In this document: one piece after another, positions 8,980-17,742 of the stretch
How positions within the stretch are numbered: the first letter of the stretch is position 1
Layout: every line of letters starts with the position of its first letter
Assembly (NCBI RefSeq): GCF_021233055.1
Contig: NZ_CP089538.1
Span: 3,116,501 to 3,180,500 of the forward strand
Source: Spirosoma oryzicola
Lineage (GTDB): Bacteria; Bacteroidota; Bacteroidia; Cytophagales; Spirosomataceae
Reading direction: 5' to 3'
DNA length: 64,000 nt
Notes under the pieces: generated by a model
Databases searched by the model: none
Told to the model about the DNA's origin: nothing
The model's input: only the letters and a program-made list of their open reading frames with translations
Position numbers and translations under genes: made by a program

Positions 8980-11055
8980 TTGAAACGAGTACGTATTACG
9001 AGTGTCCTGGCGATGCTGATCTCCGCTGGAATGACCTTTGGTCAGACGAGTATAGACACGGCCAAGTCACCACAGAATGGAACCGCTACGGCGAGCCGCC
9101 TGGGAGAGCCGCCCATTGCCCCAGCCGGTTATTTTATGTTTCCAATCCGGCCGGGTTCCGCTAATTCGCTGGCGGGTGGATTGGGTGATTTACGAGCCAA
9201 TCACTTTCATGCGGGTCTGGATATTCGAACGGGAGGTCAGGAAGGCTTGGACGTTCATGCCGCAGCCGATGGCTACATTTCTCGCATTGCCGTCTTTACC
9301 GGCGGCTACGGTAATGTTGTGTTTATCAAGCATCCCAACGGCCTGACAACGGTTTACGGGCACCTGAAAACGCTTAAAGACACGCTTGGCACTTACCTCC
9401 GCGAGCAGCAATACCAAAAGAAAACGTTCGAGATTGATTTACGGCCCGTACCGGGTCAATTTCCGGTTAAGCAGGGCGACGTGATTGCAGCATCCGGCAA
9501 TACAGGCGGATCAGGCGGTCCTCACCTGCACTTCGAAGTGCGCGACGCGAAGGACAACCTCATCAATCCGCTGCTTTACGGTTTCTCCGAACTGAAGGAT
9601 GATGTGCCGCCTTATTTTGAGCGAATTGCGCTGAAAACCATGACCTCGACCTCGCGCGTTAACGGTGAATACCAGCGAATCACCTACGCACCCGTTCGCC
9701 GGTCTGACGGAACTTACACGCTCACGCAGCCCATCACAGCATCGGGCTTAATCGGTTTAGAAGTGCTGGGCTACGACAAAACCAGCGGTTCGCCTTATCG
9801 CAATGGAATCAGTTGTCTGGAAATCCGGCTCGATGGGCGCGAGGTTTTTGCGTACAACATGAATAGCTTTCCCAATGAGCAAACCCGGTACATGAACATC
9901 CACGAGAATTACGAAGTGGAACAAATGAGCGGGCAACGCTACCACCGCGCGTACATTGCGGACGGCAACATACTGAACCTTTACAAGTTACAAAGCAATG
10001 CCGCCTATCGGGGGCGTTTACCCTTGCTTGATGGCAAACCGCACGAAGTAACGCTGACGCTTTTTGATGCGTTCGATCATGCGGCCCAGCTGACGTTCAC
10101 GATTCTGCCGGAAATAACAACGACAAAGCCGCTTCCAGCAGATTCGGTAGCCACCCTTCCGGCGGAATCAGATCAGACGAGCGATATTCCAACAGCCACC
10201 ATCACGACCGATGAAAACGTACTAAAGCTGACGGTCAGGAACATATCGGCGGCTAATCCTCCGATGGCAAAATTACACGTGGGCCGTACGATAACGGAGC
10301 AGGCGGTTAGCTATGTTCGTAACAATCAAGCGGTTTATCTCATCGATTTGCGGCAGACATTGCCCGATTCGGTACAGTTTGGCCGGGGTGTTGTGCGGAC
10401 TAATTTTAAAAAGCGCATTATTCCCGGACGGGGTGATGTGGTGGTCGATGGCACAACTCGCTTGGCCTTTTCGCCTAAAACGCTTTATGACACGTTACAT
10501 CTGGCCATGCGACCGCTACCGGGTGGTGGATTAGAGATTAACCAATCAACGATTCCGCTCAACGATTATTTAACCATTCAGTACCAACCGAACTACCCGA
10601 TTGCCATCGATACCATGCGCACAAAAGCGTATTGGACCAGTGGCGGACGGGCCAGCTTCCTGGGTGGCAAATGGAATAAAGGACGAATCGAATTTAAGAC
10701 TCGTTCCTTAGGCCGGTTTCAGCTTATGACGGACGCGAACCCGCCTACGGTCGAGATTCTGTCCGCTACGCCAAAGGGAATAACGGCCAAGATCCGGGAT
10801 GATCTGTCGGGTATTGCGGATTTCCGGGCGCTGGTCAACGGCGAATGGGTGCTGATGCAGTACGATTACAAGCGGGCGTTGCTTTGGTCGGATAAACTCG
10901 ATCCGGACGAACCCTTTGAAACGGGCTCGGAAGTACTTGTGCAGGTGAAAGATCGGGCTGGCAACATCGGTTCCGACAGCACGACGATTGAAGCCCCCCG
11001 CGCCCGACCAGCGGCACGTCCTAAAGCCGCACCAAAGCGTCGAAAAAAACGGTAA
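8980..11055 (+). CDS. M23-family peptidase (LytM-type), exported
   Basis: This large periplasmic protein of about 691 residues carries a LytM/M23 zinc endopeptidase domain near its N-terminus. The ligands are seen as NHFHAGLDIRTG (His and Asp) near residue 70 and GGPHLHFEVRD (HxH) near residue 178. The fold normally cuts peptidoglycan cross-links. The long region beyond about residue 200 is beta-rich, lacks a named domain and looks extracytoplasmic. The start is uncertain. A TTG at 8980 gives a good signal peptide (basic KR then a hydrophobic core ending in FGQ), whereas the longer TTG at 8917 would add a non-hydrophobic leader. The first ATG is at 9013. The tail is basic (RPAARPKAAPKRRKKR). 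Confidence 0.88.
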   Translation: MKRVRITSVLAMLISAGMTFGQTSIDTAKSPQNGTATASRLGEPPIAPAGYFMFPIRPGSANSLAGGLGDLRANHFHAGLDIRTGGQEGLDVHAAADGYISRIAVFTGGYGNVVFIKHPNGLTTVYGHLKTLKDTLGTYLREQQYQKKTFEIDLRPVPGQFPVKQGDVIAASGNTGGSGGPHLHFEVRDAKDNLINPLLYGFSELKDDVPPYFERIALKTMTSTSRVNGEYQRITYAPVRRSDGTYTLTQPITASGLIGLEVLGYDKTSGSPYRNGISCLEIRLDGREVFAYNMNSFPNEQTRYMNIHENYEVEQMSGQRYHRAYIADGNILNLYKLQSNAAYRGRLPLLDGKPHEVTLTLFDAFDHAAQLTFTILPEITTTKPLPADSVATLPAESDQTSDIPTATITTDENVLKLTVRNISAANPPMAKLHVGRTITEQAVSYVRNNQAVYLIDLRQTLPDSVQFGRGVVRTNFKKRIIPGRGDVVVDGTTRLAFSPKTLYDTLHLAMRPLPGGGLEINQSTIPLNDYLTIQYQPNYPIAIDTMRTKAYWTSGGRASFLGGKWNKGRIEFKTRSLGRFQLMTDANPPTVEILSATPKGITAKIRDDLSGIADFRALVNGEWVLMQYDYKRALLWSDKLDPDEPFETGSEVLVQVKDRAGNIGSDSTTIEAPRARPAARPKAAPKRRKKR

Positions 11056-11123
11056 GGGTAGCTTAAGAAAGGTTCTTTCTTTTGTGTGAACTGGTATAAA
11101 ACAGCAACTATAGATTTTTAGAT

Positions 11124-11573
11124 ATGAGTCTGAACGTTGGCGATATCGCTCCTGATTTCACAAGTACCGACCAAAACGGTCAGCCTATTAAGCTGTCCGA
11201 TTATCGGGGAAAGAAGGTGGTTTTGTATTTTTACCCCAAAGACGATACAACGGGTTGTACGGCTCAGGCGTGTAGCCTTCGCGACAACTATTCGGATCTC
11301 AAAGCGGCTGGTTACGAGGTACTGGGCGTAAGTATCGATGATACGAAGTCGCACCAGAAATTCATCAACAAGTACAATCTGCCCTTTACGCTCGTCGCCG
11401 ATACGGACAAGCAAGTCGTTGAAGACTACGGCGTGTGGCAGGAAAAATCCATGTATGGCCGTACGTACATGGGTACGGTCCGCACGACGTTTCTAATTGA
11501 TGAAAACGGTATTATTACGGAAATAATCGGCAAAGTAGATACCAAGCAACACGCCGATCAGATTTTGAAATAA
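11124..11573 (+). CDS. bcp: thioredoxin-dependent peroxiredoxin, BCP/PrxQ type
   Basis: This enzyme reduces hydrogen peroxide and organic peroxides with electrons from thioredoxin. The product has 149 residues. The peroxidatic cysteine is Cys45 and the resolving cysteine Cys50 (TTGCTAQAC), matching the two-Cys spacing of E. coli BCP. YFYPKDDTTGCT and the C-terminal RTTFLIDENGII are conserved. It is cytoplasmic, with no signal peptide. Confidence 0.95.
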   Translation: MSLNVGDIAPDFTSTDQNGQPIKLSDYRGKKVVLYFYPKDDTTGCTAQACSLRDNYSDLKAAGYEVLGVSIDDTKSHQKFINKYNLPFTLVADTDKQVVEDYGVWQEKSMYGRTYMGTVRTTFLIDENGIITEIIGKVDTKQHADQILK

Positions 11574-11577
11574 GTAA

Positions 11578-11638
11578 GTGCGGATGCCCACGTCCGTGCT
11601 GTTTCCTTAAATCCTGATGCGGATGTGGGCGTCCGCAC
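11578..11638. repeat. REP-like inverted doublet between bcp and transketolase
   Basis: Arms gtgcggatgcccac (11578-11591) and gtgggcgtccgcac (11625-11638) pair with one mismatch over 14 bp. The right half, and more weakly the left, can also fold as its own small hairpin (tgcggatg / cgtccgca at the right side). The pattern resembles repetitive extragenic palindromes. It may also act as a terminator for bcp. Confidence 0.6.
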
Positions 11639-11647
11639 CATTACTAC

Positions 11648-12505
11648 ATGGAACTCGAACAACTCGAACACATTGCAACCGCCGTTCGGCGCGACATCGT
11701 TCGCATGGTAGCCGCCGTTAATTCTGGTCACCCAGGCGGTTCGTTAGGCTGCACCGACTTTCTGGTCGGCCTTTATTTTGACGTAATGAAGCTTAAGCGG
11801 GATGAGAATGGCACCGTCATTTTCGACATGGACGGACGCGATGAGGATCTGTTCTTTCTCTCGAACGGACACATATCGCCGGTTTTCTATTCCGTGTTAG
11901 CTCGGTCAGGGTACTTCCCGATCGACGAACTGGCTACGTTCCGCAAACTGGATAGCCGTCTGCAAGGGCACCCCACCACCGCCGAACACCTACCGGGAAT
12001 TCGCATCGCTTCGGGCTCCTTGGGACAAGGTTTATCGGTAGCAGCGGGAGCGGCTTATTCGAAAAAGCTCAATGGCGACACGAATCACGTGTACGTATTA
12101 ATGGGCGACGGCGAGCAGCAGGAAGGCCAAATCTGGGAAGCAGCTCAGTTTGCACCCAACAAAAAACTGGGCAACCTGACCGCCGTAATCGATTACAACC
12201 TGGCTCAGATTGACGGCAAAACGGAATACGTCAACGACAACCGCGATCTGGCGGCCAAATACAAAGCTTTCGGCTGGCACGTCGACGAAATGCAGGGTAA
12301 CGACATGGCTGATGTAATCAGAACCCTCAAGAAAGCACAGGAAAACCCGGACGTTCCGACGTTGATTCTGATGCATACAGAAATGGGCTTTGGTGTGGAT
12401 TACATGGTTGGCAGCTACAAATGGCACGGCGTAGCGCCAAATGCTGAGCAGCTTACTCAGGCCCTCAACCAACTGCCGCTATCTGTAGGCTACTCTGATT
12501 ACTAA
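11648..12505 (+). CDS. transketolase, N-terminal (thiamine-diphosphate) subunit
   Basis: This is the 285-residue half of a split transketolase, which moves two-carbon units between sugar phosphates in the pentose phosphate pathway. It has the ThDP/Mg site (GDGEQQEGQIWEA near 155, with Asn further along), the substrate loop GHPGGSLGCTDFL near residue 29, and SGSLGQGLSVAAG near 120. It is followed 30 bp on by the C-terminal half, and the two are probably translated from one transcript and assemble as a heterotetramer. A two-gene form is common in Bacteroidota. Confidence 0.95.
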   Translation: MELEQLEHIATAVRRDIVRMVAAVNSGHPGGSLGCTDFLVGLYFDVMKLKRDENGTVIFDMDGRDEDLFFLSNGHISPVFYSVLARSGYFPIDELATFRKLDSRLQGHPTTAEHLPGIRIASGSLGQGLSVAAGAAYSKKLNGDTNHVYVLMGDGEQQEGQIWEAAQFAPNKKLGNLTAVIDYNLAQIDGKTEYVNDNRDLAAKYKAFGWHVDEMQGNDMADVIRTLKKAQENPDVPTLILMHTEMGFGVDYMVGSYKWHGVAPNAEQLTQALNQLPLSVGYSDY

Positions 12506-12535
12506 ACATAAGCCCTTGCTGTCTCTGAAGAAATT

Positions 12536-13489
12536 ATGAAAAAGTACGAATATACCGAAAAGAAAGATACTCGCTCGGGCTTCGGCGCGGGCATGGCCGA
12601 ATTAGGCAAAACCCACCCGAACGTTGTTGCCCTGACGGCTGACTTAGCGGGATCGCTTAAACTTGATGCGTTTATCAAAGAGAATCCCGAACGGTTTGTG
12701 CAGTGCGGGATTGCCGAAGCAAATATGATCGGCGTATCGGCGGGATTGACCATCGGTGGCCATATTCCTTTCGCCACGACCTTCGCCAACTTCGCGACGG
12801 GCCGTGTGTACGATCAGATCCGTCAGTCGGTTGCTTATTCAAACAAGAACGTTAAAATTTGTGCGTCGCACGCTGGGGTTACGCTTGGCGAAGATGGTGC
12901 TACCCACCAGATTCTGGAAGACCTGGGCATGATGAAAATGTTACCAAACATGACCGTCATCAACCCTTGCGACTACAACCAGACCAAAGCCGCTACGCTC
13001 GCTATTGCCGACCATGTTGGCCCGGTTTACCTCCGCTTCGGACGGCCTGTTATTCCGGTGTTTACCCCCGCCGATCAGAAATTCGAAATTGGCAAAGCGT
13101 GGACGGTGAACGAAGGTTCGGATGTGTCGATCTTCTGCACTGGTCATCTGGTCTGGGAAGCCATCAAAGCGGGCGAAATGCTGGCCGAAGAAGGAATCGA
13201 AGCCGACATTATCAACATTCATACGATTAAACCGTTAGATGAAGAAGCAATTATCGCTTCCGTGAAAAAAACGGGTTGCGCTGTATCGGCAGAAGAACAC
13301 ATGATCAGTGGCGGTTTGGGCGATAGCGTTGCGCATGTTCTGGCGCAACATAATCCGGCTCCGCTGGAATACGTGGGTGTCCATGACACTTTCGGCGAAA
13401 GCGGAACCCCTGACCAGCTGATGCAGAAATATGGTCTCACCGCCGACAAAATTGTTGAGCAGGTGAAGAAAGTAATGGCAAGAAAATAA
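12536..13489 (+). CDS. transketolase, C-terminal (pyrimidine-binding) subunit
   Basis: This 317-residue product supplies the pyrimidine and C-terminal domains of transketolase. It starts MKKYEYTEKKDTRSGFG, with the conserved glutamate region QCGIAEANMIGVSAGL (Glu contacting ThDP), FATFANFATGRVYDQIR-like motifs, the cofactor loop HAGVTLGEDGATHQ, and the C-terminal domain ending TPDQLMQKYGL. It pairs with the product of the gene 30 bp upstream. Confidence 0.95.
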   Translation: MKKYEYTEKKDTRSGFGAGMAELGKTHPNVVALTADLAGSLKLDAFIKENPERFVQCGIAEANMIGVSAGLTIGGHIPFATTFANFATGRVYDQIRQSVAYSNKNVKICASHAGVTLGEDGATHQILEDLGMMKMLPNMTVINPCDYNQTKAATLAIADHVGPVYLRFGRPVIPVFTPADQKFEIGKAWTVNEGSDVSIFCTGHLVWEAIKAGEMLAEEGIEADIINIHTIKPLDEEAIIASVKKTGCAVSAEEHMISGGLGDSVAHVLAQHNPAPLEYVGVHDTFGESGTPDQLMQKYGLTADKIVEQVKKVMARK

Positions 13490-13500
13490 GTGTTCGGTTT

Positions 13501-13567
13501 TTCAGCTTTCAGTTGGTTGACCCCTCATGCAGGCTTAGGTCAGCCAACTGAGAACTGAAGGCTGAAT
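13501..13567. terminator. long imperfect stem-loop after transketolase
   Basis: Left arm ttcagctttcagttggttgacc and right arm ggtcagccaactgagaactgaaggctgaa pair imperfectly around a loop of about 20 bases. There is no T-run, so it may be a processing or stabilising hairpin rather than a true terminator. Confidence 0.45.
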
Positions 13568-13579
13568 ATTAAACAACGA

Positions 13580-14152
13580 ATGACTGACGCAGAACTCCTC
13601 GCCAAATACCGCGATCCGTCGAGCCGGAATTATGCCTTTAATCTGTTGGTACGACAGTATCAGCAGAAAGTTTATTGGCATATTCGGAAGATGGTCATTG
13701 ACCACGACGACGCTGATGATCTGGTGCAGGAAACATTTATTAAAGTCTGGAACAGCCTGGAACAGTTTCGGGGTGATAGTCAGTTATATACTTGGATATA
13801 CCGCATTGCGACCAACGAATGCCTGAACTTTCTCAACAAAAAACGTCGTCGTTTTTTCCTGCCCATCGGTGACGTAGAGGGTGAGTTGATGGAAAAATTG
13901 GAAAGTAATGCTGATTTTGTCACGTCGGGCAATGAACCCAGCGGTGAAGAAATACAAATGAAGTTGCAGAAGGCGCTTCTGAAGCTACCGGACAAACAAC
14001 GGCTTGTCTTTAACATGAAGTACTTCGACGACATGAAGTACGAAGACATTGCCGAGATCACGGGTACATCAGTTGGCGCGCTGAAAGCATCCTATCACCT
14101 GGCGGTAAAAAAAATCGAAGATTATCTGGATAAATCTGACACGTCTGATTAA
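13580..14152 (+). CDS. ECF-family RNA polymerase sigma factor
   Basis: The 190-residue product has sigma-70 region 2 (DDADDLVQETFIKVWNSLEQF, near residues 42-60) and region 4 (YEDIAEITGTSVGALKASYHLA, near 153-175), with the linker that marks ECF sigma factors. Downstream lie a one-span membrane protein and an exported protein of the type found with ECF sigma genes in this phylum, so this is probably a sigma/regulator cassette responding to an envelope signal. Confidence 0.93.
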   Translation: MTDAELLAKYRDPSSRNYAFNLLVRQYQQKVYWHIRKMVIDHDDADDLVQETFIKVWNSLEQFRGDSQLYTWIYRIATNECLNFLNKKRRRFFLPIGDVEGELMEKLESNADFVTSGNEPSGEEIQMKLQKALLKLPDKQRLVFNMKYFDDMKYEDIAEITGTSVGALKASYHLAVKKIEDYLDKSDTSD

Positions 14153-14221
14153 ACCTCAGCTCGCGTGGCTTGTCAAATCGCTAATAGGAAACGAATTGTG
14201 TGACTTGTACACAGAACGACA

Positions 14222-14686
14222 ATGAACGAAATGAACAACTTCAGGCTTGACGAACTTCCCCCTGAGCATCCGCTTCGGCAGCAACCGTTTCGGGCTCCGG
14301 ACGGCTACTTCGATCAGCTGCCTTCACGCGTACAGGCTCGGGTGACCCGCAAACCGAAACCAGCCTTCAGTATCAGCTGGTCCTGGCAACGAACGGCTAC
14401 GTCGCTGGCAGGAGCCAGTTTAATTGCGGTGCTGATCTGGAAAACATTACCGCAGCGACAAGAGTCTTTAGGAAATGAAGCCTTGACGGGGGTGAGTAGT
14501 GAGGTGATTGCGGCTTACCTTGACGACCAGGGAGTCGACCCCTATGAATTAGCGGACAATCAGCAACTTCATTCATCACTGGGCAGTGATACGACGGCAA
14601 TTCAGTATTTAAACGTGAAACCCGCCGATATTCAGCAGCTCATTGACGAACAAAACGTATCGGAATCTCTGGGCCTCGGCTCCTGA
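14222..14686 (+). CDS. single-span membrane protein of ECF sigma cassette, probable anti-sigma factor
   Basis: The 154-residue product has a cytoplasmic-looking N-terminus (HPLRQQPFRAPDGYFDQLPSRV), one hydrophobic segment at about 56-71 (TATSLAGASLIAVLIW), and an acidic outer part. Position 69 bp downstream of the ECF sigma gene fits an anti-sigma factor, but I see no classical zinc-binding HxxxCxxC motif. The role is inferred from topology and neighbours. Confidence 0.65.
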   Translation: MNEMNNFRLDELPPEHPLRQQPFRAPDGYFDQLPSRVQARVTRKPKPAFSISWSWQRTATSLAGASLIAVLIWKTLPQRQESLGNEALTGVSSEVIAAYLDDQGVDPYELADNQQLHSSLGSDTTAIQYLNVKPADIQQLIDEQNVSESLGLGS

Positions 14687-14713
14687 CTTTAAAGAATGGT
14701 TAATTTTACCGCA

Positions 14714-15148
14714 ATGAGACACGCATGGATTGGTTGGCTAGTAGCGATGATGATGACAACAAATGTCACTATCGCGCAACAGGACCCAAACGGACGCCAG
14801 AAGATAGAAGCCGCCAAGATCGGTATGATCACCAACCGGCTGAACCTAAGCACCGATCAGGCCCCGCAGTTCTGGGCGGTTTATAACGAATACAACGCGA
14901 AGAAGCAGGAACTAAACCGGCGGATTCGTCAGCTTAACAACGAGCCGTCCCGTACTAATCTCAACGACAACCAGTTGGTCAACGGTTTACGCGAAATCAA
15001 TTCGACGAAACAAAAGCTGGCTGATCTTGATGACGAGTATATGAGTCGGTTCCTGAAAGTTATCAGCGCACAGCAATTAACAGAGCTGTACAAAACGGAG
15101 CAGACGTTTAATAAAATGCTGCTTAATCGGTTGAACAACCAGAATTAG
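14714..15148 (+). CDS. exported Spy/CpxP-like protein of ECF sigma cassette
   Basis: The 144-residue product, or 150 with the alternative ATG at 14696, starts with a signal peptide (MRHAWIGWLVAMMMTTNV, cleaved about after IAQ). The mature part is helical and charged (NRLNLSTDQAPQFWAVYNEY), resembling the periplasmic LTxxQ-type sensor proteins that bind misfolded protein or metal near ECF sigma systems. It starts 27 bp after the upstream gene. The proposed sensor role is an inference from neighbours. Confidence 0.7.
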   Translation: MRHAWIGWLVAMMMTTNVTIAQQDPNGRQKIEAAKIGMITNRLNLSTDQAPQFWAVYNEYNAKKQELNRRIRQLNNEPSRTNLNDNQLVNGLREINSTKQKLADLDDEYMSRFLKVISAQQLTELYKTEQTFNKMLLNRLNNQN

Positions 15149-15163
15149 CAGCCGATCACACGC

Positions 15164-15246
15164 GATTATCCTGACTGACTCTGGTCTCATCGGATTCAGG
15201 TGCTCTGAGTAACAGAAGCGGCACGACAAAGTCAGTCAGAATAATC
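15164..15246. repeat. long-loop inverted repeat between convergent genes
   Basis: Arms gattatcctgactgact (15164-15180) and agtcagtcagaataatc (15230-15246) are complementary with one mismatch over 17 bp, with a 49-base loop. It lies between the sensor protein gene and the minus-strand LiaF-like gene and may separate their transcripts. There is no T-run. Confidence 0.55.
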
Positions 15247-15262
15247 CGTTCTATTTACCAGC

Positions 15263-16285
15263 TTAATAGCGTACGACCTTAAAGCTGGAAATACCCCCGT
15301 CGAAGCGAATAAGCATTTTCTTTTTGGCAGCATCATAACCGGGGCTTTCAAACACACCCCCACCGACCTCGGTAAATTCGTCCAGATGCTCTATGTTTAG
15401 CGCACCATCTTTTTTGATACGGCAACCGACTTCTTTGGGAACATGAACGGTTACCGAAGCGGCCCCTACTTCCAGTTTCACGTCCGACATATCGGCTTTT
15501 GACCCCAGTTTAAGATCAAGGTCAGCCGCTCCGGCGGCCAGTTTGAGGTTCTTCACGGCATAAGCGCTTAAGTCCAGATCACCCTGACCGGCTCCCAAAG
15601 CAATGTCCATCGTCCAGGCGGGATTCTGATTAAGATGAACGTCTACCCGGTTTTCAAACTTACCGTCTTTCAGATTAAAATCCTGGTTATCATCCTTGGG
15701 CTTCAATTCAATCGTCGGAATGTGGGTTACCGCATCGCGATCTACGGACATGGAATAACTACCGATGTTTTGGCGGGTATCCGCTTTGATCAGCTCCGAG
15801 GTCGGATCGCTAATGACAAACCGACCGGCCCCTCCGGCCATTTTGAATACCGCTTCACGAGTATCGGCCTCCATCGACTCCGTAAACGTGTTTGTCTGCA
15901 CCGTAGTCGACTTCCGCTGCTCCCGTTCTGAACGATAATCGCTTTCATTATCATCGTCGTCATCACGGCTGGACTCGTTAGCGTCATCATTGTTGTCATC
16001 ATCCTGATTCCAGTGGATACCGAACCCATCGTGATCTCTGTCGTGCGCAAAGAAGCCAAACAAGGTGGTTGGTACCGCTACGGCCAGCATAACCGTTGTA
16101 ACAAAAGCCGCTGGATTGCCGCGTCGTTCGAGAATCAGGTTTACACCCGCCAAAATCAACAGCACGGGCCACAAATCGACCAGCGAGTGCCAGTTAACAT
16201 CCAGCCAGCCAGCCCGACGAGCCAGGAACAGCACGCCAAACGTGAGCAGAAAAATACCCCAGAATAATCCATTTCTTCGTTGCAT
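15263..16285 (-). CDS. LiaF-like membrane protein with DUF5668 and toastrack domains
   Basis: The 340-residue product has four short hydrophobic segments in the first 75 residues (FWGIFLLTFGVLFLAR, LWPVLLILAGVNLIL, and VMLAVAVPTTLFGFF), which match a LiaF-transmembrane/DUF5668 module. It then has an acidic Asp/Asn-rich linker (about 85-125) and a C-terminal beta-rich domain (about 150-340) of the toastrack type found in LiaF and bactofilin-like membrane-stress proteins. It probably monitors membrane stress. It is preceded on the same strand by a PspC gene, and the two likely form an operon. Confidence 0.82.
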   Translation of the reverse strand: MQRRNGLFWGIFLLTFGVLFLARRAGWLDVNWHSLVDLWPVLLILAGVNLILERRGNPAAFVTTVMLAVAVPTTLFGFFAHDRDHDGFGIHWNQDDDNNDDANESSRDDDDDNESDYRSEREQRKSTTVQTNTFTESMEADTREAVFKMAGGAGRFVISDPTSELIKADTRQNIGSYSMSVDRDAVTHIPTIELKPKDDNQDFNLKDGKFENRVDVHLNQNPAWTMDIALGAGQGDLDLSAYAVKNLKLAAGAADLDLKLGSKADMSDVKLEVGAASVTVHVPKEVGCRIKKDGALNIEHLDEFTEVGGGVFESPGYDAAKKKMLIRFDGGISSFKVVRY

Positions 16286-16351
16286 GACAAAGGAGATTTA
16301 GGAAAGGTATAGGTGTATTCACACAGCCTATACCCTCGCATGGTACCTCTA

Positions 16352-16816
16352 TTACAAAGGGTTATTTGTATTGTTGTTATTGGGATCGTAGGGTGTTTTG
16401 ATACGATCCCGGAAGATGAGCCATAAACCAATTGCGATCAAGACAAAAGGCCATAGATCACCAAAGTCGATGTCGAAATAACGATCCAGCAGGAACAGCA
16501 CGCCAAGCAGGATCAGTACGGCACCTCCGATAACGCTACGGTCGGGTGATGCAGGTTGGTTGGGATTGTAGGGGTTCATAGAAAAAACGGGGTTTGCATA
16601 AACGGTTGATTGAGCCACTGATCCGCCAAATCGACGTTCAGGCAGAGCAATCCACAAGATACAGTAAATGATAAAAGACGGGAAATGAGGGATTAAAATT
16701 CCGATCACAAAAATGAACCGGACCAAGGCGCGATCTATTCCAAAATAGTCAGCTAAACCAGCGCATACCCCGCCTATCTGGGCTTGTTCAGAAATTCGTT
16801 CTAATCGTTTGTTCAT
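16352..16816 (-). CDS. PspC-domain membrane protein
   Basis: The start at 16816 (MNKRLERISEQAQIGGVCAG) gives 154 residues. A longer frame to 16936 has no good start context. The PspC motif covers residues 1-60 with GGVCAGLADYFGIDRALVRF and a membrane segment (FVIGILIPHFPSFIIYCILW). A second helical hydrophobic region follows near residues 105-135. PspC is a membrane stress protein that works with PspB or LiaF-like partners. The LiaF-like gene lies directly downstream. Confidence 0.88.
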   Translation of the reverse strand: MNKRLERISEQAQIGGVCAGLADYFGIDRALVRFIFVIGILIPHFPSFIIYCILWIALPERRFGGSVAQSTVYANPVFSMNPYNPNQPASPDRSVIGGAVLILLGVLFLLDRYFDIDFGDLWPFVLIAIGLWLIFRDRIKTPYDPNNNNTNNPL

Positions 16817-17005
16817 GGCTTTCGTTGTTAAAACCGATGTAAACCTAGTCACGAAGCCGGATGTGCGGAAAAAGAATAGGAAGAATGGACGCGCGGTTTG
16901 ATGGAAGTGTGTTTTCAATGATAGTAGGTAATACATAGTAGCAGGTAACGACTAATAAATGATAGCCGCTCCTTGCCTTAAGCCATCTACGATTGTCTGA
17001 ACTCG

Positions 17006-17626
17006 CTACTCTTCTTCGATTGCTTCCAGAATATCCATTAACTCCCCGAACTCTTTGTTGCCCGGACGCTCTTCGTCGCCACCGCTGAGCGCGATACCCC
17101 GAACCGGTAATTCAGCTAGCAATTCATGGACATTCTGGGCGGAGATACCGGTTCCGAGCAATACGGAATGACGATTGGCTATTCGCTGAAGGGCCCCTTT
17201 TAATTCGGCATCAAGATGAAGCGGGGCCTTACTTTCAAGCAGGACATACTCCGCTCCGGCTGCGCCCGTTTGCAACAAGCTATCTAATTGATCAAGCGTT
17301 AAGAGCGATAAATCGACCCGTAGAATAAGTGGTTTTCCAAATGTGCCCAGATAAGGAAGCAACGCGGCTTCGTCTACCTGAAGCAGATCGGGCTGGTAGG
17401 TTTCGAGCAACGATTCAATGGTTTCTGGATCGGTTGACGCTGTTTCGCCGACAATCTGAACACCCGCCACCCACGATTTTATTTCTTCAAATTTCTTTGG
17501 ATCAACATAGTCGGGCGACTCGGTGTCCATCGAGAAACCAAGCATGTCAACGCCCATACCGGCGCAATACCGGGCATCACTGAGATTCGTAACGTTGGAA
17601 ATTTTAACAAGTGTTGCGAGAGCCAT
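17006..17626 (-). CDS. TrpF-like (phosphoribosylanthranilate isomerase fold) protein lacking catalytic residues
   Basis: The 206-residue product reads as a TIM barrel of the TrpF family: KISNVTNLSDARYCAGMGVDMLGF at the N-terminus, then alternating strands and helices to LGTGISAQNV and GGDEERPGNKEF. The family's catalytic cysteine (KICG) is replaced by Ser10, the catalytic aspartate (LLDT) by Glu131 in LLES, and a substrate arginine by Asp39. The Gly-Gly-Ser-Gly loop is also missing. It therefore probably does not isomerise phosphoribosylanthranilate. The start at 17626 (MALATLVKIS) is preferred to the upstream in-frame ATG. It is not part of a trp operon. Confidence 0.8.
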   Translation of the reverse strand: MALATLVKISNVTNLSDARYCAGMGVDMLGFSMDTESPDYVDPKKFEEIKSWVAGVQIVGETASTDPETIESLLETYQPDLLQVDEAALLPYLGTFGKPLILRVDLSLLTLDQLDSLLQTGAAGAEYVLLESKAPLHLDAELKGALQRIANRHSVLLGTGISAQNVHELLAELPVRGIALSGGDEERPGNKEFGELMDILEAIEEE

Positions 17627-17742
17627 GATAAAGTCAATTGATGCTGCGAAGGTAAGAGCGCAAAAAGCGTGGTGCAAGGAGCAGGTGTTTTCTCCATGCT
17701 CTTTGCACCACGCGCTTCATGCAATATCCTGGCTCCGGTTGA

